A stretch of 64,000 nucleotides of DNA. It comes from Aralia elata. Lineage: Eukaryota > Streptophyta > Magnoliopsida > Apiales > Araliaceae. Shown piece by piece: positions 24,800-37,357 of this stretch (positions within the stretch are counted from its first letter, which is position 1; every line of letters begins with the position of its first letter). The notes beneath the pieces were generated by a model. It saw nothing but the letters and a program-made list of their open reading frames with translations. It was not told the DNA's origin and ran no database searches. Location of the stretch: positions 27,713,506 through 27,777,505 of the forward strand of contig CM068379.1 of the NCBI GenBank assembly GCA_034770075.1, given 5' to 3'. A program made the translations under genes and the position numbers.

Positions 24800-25968
24800 C
24801 AGGCTAAAAGAATTACCAAAACCCCAATTCTATTAGAAAAGTAAAATCTGAATTTATATATATTATATTTTAATTAAGTCTTAATTAATATACATATATA
24901 CAAATTATCCTGTTAATTTAAATTCGTAATTTAAATACTATCAATCATATTGATATATTTAAATCCTTACAATTTAAATTAATTCCCTTTTAATTACATT
25001 CTAATTGTGTGACCCTATAGGTTATTATTATATTGGCAATAATTTTAAAATCAAATTATAAAATTATAAACAGTGAGTGGCATCTAGTAATGTATCACTG
25101 CTACCCAAGTAATAATAAGATCGATGATTCGATGCAACCTTTTCGTGACCAATGTTTCAATGTAATTTAATCCTTTTAACCTTGACATCCTAGATTTAAC
25201 TCGAGCCATGGAATGTGTCATACTCTTCATAATTTAATCTGAGTTATCTTGATCAATGAGTAGACTATATCAAACAAATCACTATTTGAGCATGGACATG
25301 CATTTCATAGTCCTACTCAATCAAGAGGCCTATGGATATCATCCCTAATATATATAGGAGGGTTAAATTCTATCTAGATCACTCATATTCCTCACACGAT
25401 TCATGATGTACCCAATAATTACCTTTATTGTCCACCCTATTAAAGGTGACCTTTGATGATATCAAAGTACATAAATTTCCGTGTAGTAATATAGTGATTT
25501 CAGGTCAGAGGATCATTACATCATTGTCACTATGAGAATTGCTTATGACACTTTGCATAATGCTCCACGTAGAATTCTCATGCTGGGTCTGTCCAGTACA
25601 TTGTTCTCTAACATGTACCTATGTATTGACTCAATATCTCATATATTAATGACCAATGAGATTTGACCATCAGTTAATCCACATACTAGTCTCAATGTAT
25701 CATTGTTATCCCATTAACAATGATACTCGACTAGGGACATTTAAGAGTAATGATACTAATTATAATTATATAATCTCGTGTTCAAGTCACATACTTAAAG
25801 CTATATAATTTGTATCATTATTCTAAGGACTTTTATTATGCTAACATTTATATAACACAATAAATGAAATCATTATAAAATAATTCATTTATTCAATCAA
25901 ATATAATATCAAAAGAAATGTTAAGCAATTACATCAAATAATTGGACTCTAGGGTATAAACTCTAACA
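24383..25968 (-). mobile_element. Solo LTR of the Angela/Tork-like copia family (copy 2)
   Basis: The same family as 16632-18184, flanked by perfect GAGAT duplications (24378-24382 and 25969-25973). It differs mainly by a long (AT)n tract at about 24752-24798. It is inserted in the SIRE-like LTR. The plus-strand frame at 24512-24736 is an LTR artefact. Confidence 0.9.
24752..24798. repeat. (AT)n microsatellite
   Basis: About 20 AT units inside solo LTR copy 2. Copy 1 has only a few units at the matching place. Confidence 0.9.
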
Positions 25969-25973
25969 GAGAT

Positions 25974-28240
25974 GTATCCGAGTGTTGCAATAATGCTCAG
26001 CTTCTCTAGGTACTTAACATCTTCTTGTGATCATCTGTTGTGCTGCTTAGTTTGGAAATTCAGCTCCTTCTTGTCTTTGGTACTTGACAACAATTCATGA
26101 ACTACTAAGATGACTGCAAAACTCCTTCTATTTTGGTACTTAGTAACTTCTCATGATTGATGTCAAGTTTGCGTTAGTGCTCCTCTTCTTCTTGTGCTTA
26201 GCAGCTCTGAACACTACTTTTGTAGTAGAGTCAATCTTCTCCACTTCTTCTTCCTTTCAACTCTTAGCGTTCTTGATGGATCGTAGAGTGAGCTTCTGCA
26301 AATTCTTTCTTGAATTTTCACTCTACAATTTTCTATGTTGGTCCACCATCTCTCTAACTTTTTTGATTGTTTAAACTGATGCTCTTATATAGTCTGTTAG
26401 TTAATCTTCCTGTTGGAAAATGTTCGTTAAAGGTATTTAATGTGCAGATACTTATACATCCTTGATGTTGACTTTCTAGTGCTTTTGTGTCAGCCTATTC
26501 TTTCTAGTCCATGACCTGTCACATCAACCTGTAGCTTTACTTGTTCAATTGACATGTCGCTTTCTGCATACTAGCCGTTAGACACATCTTTTCTATTCAT
26601 CAAGGATATATGACCGGTCATCTTGGGATCTTCTGATTTTCAGCGTTCCTCTATCAGATCTCTTATCAGACCTGACTTTAGTCCACGATATTGTCGTCTT
26701 GGTAGAGTAGTATAAATTGTACAGTTAAGCTCTACGATTTATTCAACTATCTGCTCTACGAATGTGTGTATTACGAACTTTGGGCAGACTTAGCAGATTT
26801 ATTATATTAGAGATAGCTTTTCCAGCTTGTTGTCTCTTTGAAGTTTTGCGAAGTGAGTTGTTGTTCCTCGATCTCTGAGTGACTTTGAGAACTGGCTTAC
26901 CCTTTACGATCAGGTAGAGTATCTTTACGGATTGACCCTTACTTACTCATACTTCCACTTATCTTCATGATACATAACTTCCTCTTTTGTCTTGATGGTT
27001 TTACTAGCCTCTAGGCTACTCTACAATGCTAGCTTTTTACATTAGGAAGTGACAAAGTATTCTACGACCCATTCTTCATCCAATAATCCTTTGCTTTACG
27101 GAATGATCCTCGAGTTATTTCAGCGATTCGTTGAACTACTCTATGCTCAGTCTTTCTACAACAATCTTTAACTTATGTAACTATTCTTCTATCACTTTAT
27201 GACCTGATTTGTACTTTAGGAGATAAGATGATTTTTATGTCAGGATCATAGACTCTAAGATGTACCTTCCTTTACTTGCAATGAAAATCTTTGCTAACTT
27301 CTATCTGCATAGCCATCTCAGTTCTGTTATGATTCAGCATGTAGCTCTATGATCCTTGTCGTACTATTTCACAGTTGCTTTACGATTTGATTCTTACTTT
27401 GTGATTCCATAAGGCATTTTGCGTTCAGTCTTTGCCTTATGAGCTTTGTTGGACTTCACGATTCTATTCACTTTACTAGCTGATATTTGCTTCATAACCT
27501 GAGGTGAACTTTTCGATAGGTGCAACAGTTCTGCGACCCTTCTGATGCTTTACGATCATAGGTTAACTCTGTGATTCATTTCGACTTTACGACCTGCAGA
27601 GTTACTTTTACGAGCATAGGATTCCTGATAGCTATACATCAGATTCATTTAGCAAAATTAGCCTAACATTCTTGATTTTTATACTTTAAGTCCTTGTACA
27701 TAAATTCCCTTGAAGAACTTTACAAAACTTACTATACAAGTATACATTATTTATTCAATCTTTGAATGTTACTCTGCTTACAATATTAATATTACAAATA
27801 TACAGAGTAACTCTACGATGAGAATGAGATCAACCTAACATTCTTGATCTTTATGCTCTAAGTCCTTGTACATATATTTCTCTTATAAGAACTTTACAAC
27901 ATTTAGAATCACTAGAACTTTAATCTTGTAGTCTTCATTGCATCAGTTAGTTATTATCAAACTATATTCATCAATGATAAATGTGCAAACCACAACATTC
28001 ATTAATGTATCATTTTCTTGACATGTCAAATGGAAGCACACAATCAGATAGTTCACATAAATCAATAGACATGTAAACACATAACCACCTTAGCATTTAA
28101 TCACTTAGATAACCAAGCACACAAGCACATAGTCACAGTAACACATAATCACATGTAGACACATTGCCACATAATCACATAGACATAGATCCATCTTAAA
28201 CAATCAAACTAGCCATCATCAAATCAAACAACCTTCAACA
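25974..28240 (-). repeat. Remainder of the SIRE-like copia LTR
   Basis: Non-coding. It contains a scattered array of 'YTYTACGA' motifs (26720-27620) and a direct repeat of about 75 bp at 27661-27735 and 27831-27905. It ends with 'ccttcaaca' next to a polypurine complement. Confidence 0.5.
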
Positions 28241-28347
28241 ATCTCTCCTTATTTGATAATGACAAAACCACTAATTTATAACAAGCACGAATTATAAAAT
28301 GTATTTGTTAGAAGAATAAATTATGTCTTAAAAAACAGTGAAGCACT
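28241..28347 (-). other. 3' end of the SIRE-like internal region
   Basis: The minus strand reads 'gtcattatcaaataaggaga' then the LTR start, a recognisable copia 3'-end layout. Only 107 bp survive before the next copia element begins at 28348. Confidence 0.5.
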
Positions 28348-28945
28348 TGTTAGGTTTGTATAACGCGAACATGCAATCAAATTACATAAATAAAGCGGAA
28401 GCACGATAAAATCAGATTTTAAAATTTTATACAAACCATCACCATGATCTTTCTTTATACGCAATTATTAATTAAACGAAAGAGATGAAGAATAAGAATT
28501 ATACCCTTGTAGAACTCTAGCTTCCTCAGGTACAAGTTCACCTCCAATTCCTTCGTGTTCTCCTTGAATTCCGCCGATTAAATTCCTTCCTTTGAACAAC
28601 ATTAGCCACCCAAGTGTTTGGCCTCTAGAGGTGATCCACTAAGGAATAATACTTGTTCAAGAAGATGGGTGTTGGCAAAACCCTAGTTTCTATCTCTATA
28701 AAAATTGTAAGTACTCCATAATTCTTATACAAGGGCGTGTAACCCCAATCTATGATAAGACTTCTCTTATTTATAGATGTATGAAAACCCTTCCCTAAAC
28801 TATTTAGGATTAGAGTTTCTATTCTAATTAAACTCCTTTAATTAAATTAAACTCCTTTAATTAAATTAAACTCCTAATCCTATTAGGAATTCATGAGAGT
28901 GTACTTCTATTAATTAATTCTCAATCCATATTAGGAATTAAATAA

Positions 28946-28950
28946 TAATA

Positions 28951-28998
<48 letters not shown>
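28946..28998. repeat. (AAT)n microsatellite
   Basis: A long AAT run in the copia 3' LTR. The homologous sites have a short run (39149-39170) and an inverted TTA run (42309-42343). Confidence 0.9.
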
Positions 28999-28999
<1 letters not shown>

Positions 29000-29096
29000 G
29001 ACTCCTCTTATTAATGTATATTTAATATTTCCAAAATATTAAATAATAAATATTAAGCTATTTAATTTATTCTATCTCTATAGATTAAATTAAATA

Positions 29097-32073
29097 TGTG
29101 ACAACCCAGATTTTTCAAAAATTATTAAATAAGAATTTAATAAATAAAATTCTTATTACGAGACGTTTTGAGTTTGAGTATGTATATATATGTGTTTTAT
29201 ATTATGAAATATGTGGTTTGGTGCGAAAGAAATTATATAATTATGTAATTGGGAAGTAATGGTTTAATAATTAATTAAACCATTGAAAAGATTAAATGAA
29301 ATTGTCATGAAAAGGAAATTAGTTAAATATTATTAGTTAATTTAATTAAGTTAAAATTATATTGGGAAATAATATAATTTGGTTATTATGTCTTGTGGAC
29401 AATGGAAGTTATTGTGAATTAAGTTTCATAAATAATGTGAGCGATTCACTTAATTAAAATAGTGAATCAATGTGAATATATTTGTTTTAATAAAATTGGA
29501 GTTTAATATATATGTAAATGTAATAAGATTGTGAGTTTTGTTTATAGTTAAAAATATTTATGGATTTGAATAAATGATTTTATTTGGAATATTTATGGAA
29601 TAAATATTCGATGGAAATTATTATAGAATAATTTGTTTAATTATGATGATATTAAATAAATTGATGATAAATAAATTTATAATTTGTGCATATTTTAGTA
29701 CGCTAAAGTGATGATAAGATACTAATTTAATTAAATAATTAAATTAGAAATATAATGATTTGTTAAATAAAATTGAAGTTATATTTGTTAAATAATTTAA
29801 TTAAATATGATTTAATTAAATTAGATGTGACAATTGTGAACTATATAATAAGTGAATGATTAAAATAAATTAAAATGGAGATTAATTGGGTTTGGCCAAA
29901 CATGGCCTAAACATTTGATTTTCCTAACTGCTGAGAAACTGACAAAATGTGAAGCCAGATTAAAAGTTAGTGGAGAGAAAAATTGAGGGAGTGAGTATTC
30001 TCTGTGAAGTTGGAGAAGAACCCTAGAAATCAAGGAGCAACAAACCACGCAATGGATTATTTATTTAATCTAAAGAAGGAATCAAGGAGGTAAGAAAATC
30101 AACTTTAAAATTATTGGTTTTCATTCTTTAAGTTTTCTGTAAATTAAATTAGTTGTATGATTTGATGAAGGATAAGGATATATATGTTATCAAATGGGTA
30201 TAATGTGTTATGTAACATCTATTAGTAGATTTTGATGTAATCAAAGCCATGAAAACATGTTGAAAGTGAAGAAATTTGAGTTGTGGGTATTATATGTATA
30301 TTTTGGCTTGTTTTGGAGTCAAAATTGGCTAGGAATTTGAGTAATAATCTGTAAATTGATAATAGATGGTTGTTATGCGTTAAAAAACTAAAACAACAGA
30401 AGTTGAACGGACCAATTTGGTTGAGAAACGAATCCGTAGCGATTGATTGCGCTAAATTTGTAAAAGTTTATAAAACTAGTATGAATTGTGATTTTTAAGC
30501 CTTTAAAATAGTTGTTTAAGTTGTTTAAGATGTTAGAATCACTGTTTACATGTTGGATTTTATTTTTACAAAGATTATAACATTTGGGTATAGTCAATTT
30601 GTTGATAAAATGAAGAAAATTGGGAATTTTTTGCATTTTTCTGCGTTCTTCGCGAACTGTAGAATCTGGAATTTAGGAAGCTCGCCCCGACGGTGTCTCG
30701 CCCCGACGAGCTCATTGAACTGAGTTTTCTCACCCCGGTGAAGTCTCACCCCGGCGAGCTTGTTGTAAAGGAAATTCTCGCCCCGGCGAGAGTTCTTGTG
30801 AAGGAATTCTCGCCCAGCGAGCTCAATGCAGGAAATGTTAATTTATTTTCTTTTTCTTTATAGTCATGCTATGTTACCCTATGCATGTTTAAACTTAGAC
30901 TAATGCACTAAATGAATACTAAGATATTGAGTGAATGCTAAGCATATACTCGATGATTATAAAATATAAAGATTGATGAACCTTAACTTAATGTTGGGTT
31001 TTAGGAATTCTTAAAGATGATATTGTTATAATTAAGCTTACAACTTCTGAAGTGAGATTGATAACTAAAAAACAATCGAGATATTAAAATAAAATTAGAT
31101 GATAGTGAATCCTGAAGTTATAATACAATTATAACTAATTATTGTTACTGCTTTATAAGCGGAATGTGTGGTTTGTTTTCTAAGTGTTGTTATGTGACTA
31201 ATAAATATTGTGCATGATTATATATCATGTAGGATACATGAAGTGCAGATAAGTATAAGCTAATTATGGTAATTGGTAATCTACGAACCAGGAAAGTCTT
31301 TCAGTTCCTAATTGTTATGTGAATTAAATGATTAATTGTTTTAAATCTATGACGTAAAAGCATGATGTATTCTATGTGTTGCATGTATGAAACAACAAGG
31401 TCAACTTATGACTACGTTCGTTGAATAGAGAATGTTGATTGAGTTATGGAACTCAATCTCTATTTGTTACGTGTTCATCATTATGTATGACATGTTTAGC
31501 CAAATGTTTATGATTTAAATAATGAGCATAGTATCTATGTGCTATGTGACGTATGCAAACTGTTAGATTTTGCTGAGCTGTCGAGCTCATTCTTGCAAAT
31601 AACCACTTTTGCAGGTTAAAGATTCAAGGTAACGTTATGTGCTTCTTGAATGGCATGATTCAGATGTTATGCATGAAGATTAATTATTTTAGCTTAAATT
31701 ATGTTTTTGAACCATGATTAAGGTTCTGGATGATGTATTTGATGATGTATTAAATGTAACAGATGTTGAGTTGTAAAATTTGTATTGACTTATAATTTAA
31801 TTTTATCTGATGTATAAAGGGTATTGAAACTAAAAGTAAGTTTTATTTTATTATAACTCTGATGAAGCAAATCATTAAGCAAATATGATTCTAAAATATA
31901 TAAATGATTAAATGTTATGATTCAGGGAAAGCAAAGAAAGAAAACTGAAAAGTTTAAAATTGTTCCGCATTTTATTAAGTTTAACATTGAATAATGTTGT
32001 AAAGTGAAAATGAGGATGTATTGTTAACGACCGATGTGGAGAGTTGGACTGTTCAGAATTTGGGGTCGTTACA
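29097..32073 (+). mobile_element. Solo Tekay-like LTR (diverged relative of the element B LTR)
   Basis: It starts TGTGACAACCC, ends GGGGTCGTTACA, and is flanked by perfect AAATA duplications (29092-29096 and 32074-32078). Its layout follows the element B LTR (about 2.98 kb) but with clear divergence, and its mid-LTR GC-rich stretch is different ('ctcgccccgacg' repeats at 30680-30830). Confidence 0.9.
30680..30830. repeat. Short GC-rich 'CTCGCCCCGGCGAG' repeats
   Basis: Four to six variants of 'tcgccccggcgag', each nearly self-complementary, occupy the place where the element B LTR has its 'gggcgcagctgcg' stretch. Confidence 0.6.
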
Positions 32074-33169
32074 AAATACACTTAACTTATTATTACAATT
32101 ATGTCATTTTACAAATATTATGTCATTTACTTCTTAAACCCTTTAGGTTCTCCATATTAAACCGGCTGTGAATAAATCTATTAGAACAATTCTAATCTTA
32201 TTTTAATAAATAAATTAAAATATTTAATTCATTTAATTAAATAATATTTATTCTACAATAAGGGTAAGCCCCCTTAGTGATCAACGACTTTCTAGATAAT
32301 ATAGATTTTAACATTAATCACAAAAAGAACCTTTCAGTGAATAGTTACCGTACAATTCAATCCTTCTACCATACAATGTCCCAATTAAATATAAGACATG
32401 AAATTACTGTCAAGTCTTATTTTATTTAATTATATGTATTTCGATTTCTAAATGCACAACTCTAAATAATGCAAATTAGAAACTCCTTTCTAATTTCATT
32501 CTGCCTTGGCCAAGGACTACTGAGTTGTCATTTATCGAATCACATAAGACATTCACATCTTTTATTAGATGTGGTAGATTCTTTGTTGATCATTCACCTA
32601 TTTCTATGTACAACTCATTATACCCAATCATACACTTTAATATACCCTAAAGGTCTTAAAGGACATGTCAAAGTATACCTCATCATACACAAAATACTAT
32701 GATGATCTCAAGTCCAAGGATCACTTGTACTACTATCACTAGAGTTATTCCTATTGACAGATGAGTAAAACTCCATTAGGTATTGCTTAGCGAGCCACGT
32801 TCAGTGAACTTATTCTCCAATAAGCACCTACATACTTGCTTTAGTGTCTCCACACAAATGATTATGAGATCAATCATCCTCTTCCTAAGAGCAAGCAACA
32901 TATGTACTAATCTATCCGGATTCAGTAATCCCCTTTTTAGTAATCCAACGATTAGGAACGATTTTAGTTTGTGAGCTATCTAGAATTTAGATCTCATTAG
33001 CATGGTCACCATCATGATTGCAAACACATTGCTTAAAACTATGGGTTTATCACATTTAATATAATAACACAATTTAAATAAAGTAAAATGCCTTTAATAA
33101 CCGAATAAGATTACAAAGTATATGTTACATCATATCAAATATGATTGGCTTGCGTGCATACTACTTTTA

Positions 33170-33185
33170 ATCTCCCACTTGAACT
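33170..33185 (-). other. Copia polypurine tract
   Basis: The minus strand reads 'ttcaagtgggagat' immediately before the LTR start, the usual copia 3' module. Confidence 0.75.
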
Positions 33186-33199
33186 AAAGCCAATCGCCA

Positions 33200-34320
33200 C
33201 GATATCTAATACCCTTCTTCTCTAAGTGACGATCATCCCGCTGTTTAGATAAAGCTTCAGTAAATGGATATGCAATGTTGTTCTTGAGAGTCCACTATCT
33301 CTATAGTGACTTCTCCTCTTTCAATGATTCTACTAATCAAATGAAAGTGCTACAACACATGTTTGAATCCAAGATGAGACTTAGGAACTATTCCTAGTTA
33401 TGTGATGAACTTTTCATCCAAGCAATCAACCTGCAGCTTCACTTACAGCTATATACTTTGTCTTTATTACTAAATCAGCAACTATTTGCTGTTTGGAACT
33501 TTTTCAATTCACTACACCACTATTTAAGGTAACGATTTACCCTAAAGTGGATTTGTTATCGTCTTGGTCAGTCTGAAAAACTTGAGTCTGTTTAACCCTC
33601 TAGTTTTAATTCAGACCTACCATGAATCATGATCACATCTTCAGTACCGTTTAGGTATTTAAAGATATTTTTCACTGTCTTACAATGATCTTCTCCAGAA
33701 TATGACTGATCAACATCAGGCCTTATATATTCATTGTATACATGATAGTAACTCATGCGATCTTTTTTCATTGAGGACAATTTAAAGAGATACACTCCAT
33801 GGCTCATCATTATGAGACCTCTCTTGGAGTTTGCCATGCTAAACGCCTTTAGCATTGAATGAATATACATTCCTTGGGTTAAGCCGAGCATCCTTTTAAA
33901 TCTATCTATATAGATTTATATTCCCAATTTATAGGATGTTCCTCCCAAGTTATTAATGGAGGAATGTTTAGACAATTTTATCGTTACTGATTGTAGCATT
34001 GGTGTGTCATTCGTTATCAGTAGTATATCAACATATAATACTAGGAATGTCATAGTGCTCCCACTGACCCTTTTGTACACACTAGGTTCATTTTCATTTT
34101 TGATAAAATCAAACTCTTTTGATTGTCTCATCAAAACGAATGTTCCATCTGTGAGAAGTTTGCTTCAATCTATAAATGGATCATTGTAGCTTACAAACGC
34201 GATTTGCTTCAACCTTTGAAAAAAATTCCTCTTGCTGTATCATACATACATTCTCCTCAAATCTTCATTGAGGAAGGACCTCTCCACATCCATTTTGCCA
34301 GATTTCATAATAAGCTGTAA
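33200..34320 (-). pseudogene. Copia RT and RNase H remnants
   Basis: The minus strand shows EIWQMDVERSFLN at about 34270-34315 (RT motif with the first catalytic Asp), then FLVLYVDILLITND at about 34010-34060, where one Asp of the YVDD site is missing. Next come LGLTQGMYIHSMLKAFSM and KTVKNIFKYLNGTED (33600-33890), and RNase H-like residues around IAVSEAAG at 33420-33480. Pieces are in different frames with several stops. RT/RNase H would make the element's DNA copy. Confidence 0.8.
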
Positions 34321-34929
34321 TCACAAGCAAAATCCAAATGGATTTAAGCATTACCCGGTAATAAGGTTTTATCACAGTCAACTCCTTGACTTTATTTGAA
34401 ACCTTTTAAACAGATCTGGTCTTATAGGTCTCCACCTTGCCATTTGCCCTAGTCTTTCTCTTAAAGACCTATATACACCCTCTAGACACTATGCCTTTTG
34501 GTGGAGTAACTAGAGTCTATACTTGGTTCTCATAAATGGAGTCCATTTTGGATTTTATGGCCATCTGCCATTTCTCTGAGTGTCTACTACTCAAAACCTC
34601 ATCATATATAACTGGATCATCATTTATAATGCATACTTCATCATCATCCTCTATGATGAATCCATACCTCCTAGGTATCTTCGGTACTCTTCCAGATTTA
34701 CAATTTAGTTGTGGTACAATAGGTCTATCTACAGGTTCCTCGGTTTTGACTTAAAGTGCTTTGTGGTTCTTGAACTCCTTCAATGATAAACACTTTTATC
34801 CAAGAAGGCAACGTGTAGGATTATAGTAATAATACCCTAAACTTTCTTTAGGATATCCCACAAATCTGCACTTGTCAGATTTTGTCCCAAACTTATCTTT
34901 TGAAATATTTTCACATAAGTTGGACAACC

Positions 34930-35330
34930 CCTTATCTTAACTTACTTAAGACTAGGAATCCTCCCCATCCATAACTTTTATGGAGACTTGGGCCAGATTT
35001 TGAGGTAACCTTATTTTGTAGATATGCAGCCGTTTCTAGGGCATAACCCCAGATGGATACTAGAATGTCGGTAAAAATCATTATGGACTGCACCATGTCC
35101 AATAAGGTACGATTTCTCCTCTTAGATACATCATTCAATTATTGTGTATCAAGAGGTGTCTATTATGAGAAAATATCATTTTGAGATGATCTAGAAACTC
35201 ATTGCACAAGTATTCCTTCCTCGATCTGATCAAAGAATCTTAATACTTTGTCAATTTGTTTCACTTCTGAATTCTTTGAACCTTTCAAATGATTCAGACT
35301 TGTATTTTATCAAATACACATATTCAACTC
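34930..35330 (-). pseudogene. Copia integrase core remnant
   Basis: The minus strand includes FERFKEF, ILRSDRG (the second catalytic Asp region) and, in 34932-35138, SKRRNRTLLDMV and WGYALETAAYLQNKV, standard copia integrase sequence. The frame is broken between pieces. Its position upstream of RT on the minus strand confirms the copia gene order. Confidence 0.8.
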
Positions 35331-35678
35331 TTTGCATGACCATCTCCTTTTTCTTTTACTAGTTTGTTCAATTTGCAAAATTATTTTCATGTAAGTCAAG
35401 TATACAAAGTCCATCAAGTAATCTTCCAGATTTAAATAGAACAACAATTGTTCTTAAATATAATATCAGAACCTTCCTTGTCCAACAACGAAAATTATAA
35501 TGTTTCTAAAGAGAACTAGAATATAATAACAACTTATTAACTTAATAGACTTGCCCTAGGCAATGCTAAACTATAAGTTCCTACGGCTAATGTAGCAACC
35601 ATTGATCTATTCTCCACACGTAAGATTATTTACTCTTTGTTTAGCTTTCTACTTCTGCTTAGTATCTTCATTGGATTG

Positions 35679-36570
35679 CATACGTGAGAACTATAGCCGG
35701 TATCCAATACCCAAGTAGAACCTTGACTTACAGAGAATTTTATTTCATTCATGAACAAATCTATATCTATAACCGAAGCTTCACTAAGCTTCTTCTAGTT
35801 AGCCTCTGCAAGTTGCTTCTTACAGTTTCCTTTCCAGTGTCCAGGCTTATTGTAGTGGAAGCAAACTCCTTTGCTATCTGCATCAGTTTTGTTCTTAGTG
35901 TCCTTAGTTATTGCCTTTCCTTATACCTTTTTTGAATTGTTCTTCTTTTAAGAAGATCCTTTGGCCCTCTTCCGCTTCCTGAAAGAATCATCTACAAGTA
36001 AGACTCGGTCTTTCTTGGTTGGAAAGTGACTCTTTGCAGTTTTTCACATGTTAAGCAACTCAGGCAGGCTGATATATAGCTTGTTCATGTGAAAATTCAC
36101 AACAAATTGTGAGAAAGAGTCCGAAAGTGATTACAAGATCAAATCTTGGATCATCTCTTCATCCATTATAAAACCCAGTTATCCCAATTGTTCAATCAGA
36201 TTGATCATTTTTTAGGACATTTGTCTATACTGTAGTGCCATCGGTTATTCTAGATTAGAAGAGCTCCTTAGATATCTAATATCTAGCAGTCCTACTTTCC
36301 TCATCATTCAACTCCTTGAAGGTGCAGGAGTACAGTAGGAGCATCCATAGTTTCATGCTGACGCTGAAGCTCGTTACTCATGGATGCGAGCATGATGCAT
36401 TGAGCCAACTGTGCATCATCTTGCCACTTTCTAAAAGTAGCAATCTCTTCCTTAGAGGCATTGTCTGCAACTATTGCAGGGATAGACGTATTAAGGATAT
36501 AAGATAGCTTTTCAGCCTTGAGAACTATTCTCAGATTTCTTAACCAGTCTGTGTAATTCGGTCCGGTTAA
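35679..36570 (-). pseudogene. Copia gag zinc knuckle and protease remnants
   Basis: On the minus strand the N-terminal gag residues lie at 36300-36570 (DWLRNLRIVLKAEKLSYIL). A CCHC knuckle lies at 35822-35863 (CFHYNKPGHWKGNC, with the second Cys changed to Tyr), and the protease active site WVLDTGYSSHVC at 35679-35713. Gag packages RNA and the protease processes the polyprotein. Stops occur in the stretch between the gag N-terminus and the knuckle. Confidence 0.8.
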
Positions 36571-36816
36571 TTAGTATCTAATATGCTACGCAGTGATAGT
36601 GAATTAGATACTGTAAAATTCTGTTAAATGAATTTGTAATTTAACAATATTTTAGCATAAATTCATTTTATTAATTACCCAAATAAATTAGGTCTTTATT
36701 TAAATTGGTATCTCCCACTATTTTTATCAAACTATATTACCCTCATTATATAGTTCGGCAAATCTAATTAAAGATCTACTAGTGAGAACAAGGATCCCAT
36801 TTCAAATGTATATAGC

Positions 36817-37101
36817 CTTGTGTGACACAACAAACGGTATATAAATAAATAGATAGATAACTATTGTCAATTACATCACTATGTAACTTTATTTTGCCTC
36901 TTAAATTATTTTGATCAAGTGTGACACATCCGAATCAAAATTATCCAAGTTAAGTCCAACCTAGCACTTCCATATATTCAAAAGAAAAACATTGTCCTTG
37001 TGTGACACAACAAAACAATATCCTTTAATCTATTTATAAGCATTAAATGTGATAAAACAACATCTCAAAAAAATTAAGATAAACCTTGTGTGACACAAAA
37101 A
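36817..37101. repeat. Dispersed 'CCTTGTGTGACACAACAAA' motif, four copies
   Basis: Copies at 36817-36833, 36919-36930 (short), 36996-37014 and 37084-37101 share TGTGACACA, with spacing of roughly 80-100 bp. Confidence 0.65.
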
Positions 37102-37300
37102 ACTTATAATGATTAATTGATACTCTATCGTTTTTTCATGCTAGAAGGCGAAGTTCAATATTCCAAATATCTTTGAACGCTTAATACTTAATATAAATTC
37201 TTTGAGGGGTTTGTTATTATCTATCTCGTCTTGTTTAACGCGTATGCATATATATATAAAATACGCGTCATATTATTTAACATGCGAAGCATGTTGTATA

Positions 37301-37354
<54 letters not shown>
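37301..37354. repeat. (TA)n microsatellite
   Basis: More than 20 TA units. The antisense frame across it (37221-37418) is a run of Tyr-Ile and not a gene. Confidence 0.95.

Positions 37355-37357
<3 letters not shown>

Larger units (their letters stand above)
3807..28240 (-). mobile_element. SIRE-like copia 3' LTR, split by nested insertions
   Basis: In plus coordinates the LTR opens TGTTATTTCCC, soon followed by a ten-G run and 'ttgaatagatc', and closes 'ccttcaaca' at 28240. Immediately beyond is 'atctctccttatttgataat', the complement of a purine tract preceded by a 'gtcattatcaaa' phrase, which is typical of the 3' end of SIRE/Maximus copia elements. The LTR segments are 3807-4232, 24132-24382 and 25974-28240, about 2.9 kb in all. 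The interruptions are a Tekay-like element (4233-24131) and a solo LTR (24383-25968), each with matching or near-matching target duplications. The rest of this element is not identifiable, because another copia element begins at 28348. Confidence 0.5.
28348..33169 (-). repeat. Copia 3' LTR (about 1.8 kb without the insert)
   Basis: It matches 38566-40363. It contains an (AAT)n run at about 28946-28998 and the solo LTR 29097-32073. The conserved plus-strand frames at 32469-32702 and 39663-39896 lie in LTR sequence and have no domain. Confidence 0.9.

Noticed and set aside
26153..26374. 73-codon plus-strand frame with a hydrophobic N-terminus resembling a signal peptide
   Set aside because: It lies in the SIRE-like LTR, has low-complexity Phe/Leu/Ser composition, and shows no domain or conserved context.
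32469..32702. Plus-strand frame repeated at 39663-39896
   Set aside because: It is copia LTR sequence. The similarity reflects LTR identity, not coding selection.
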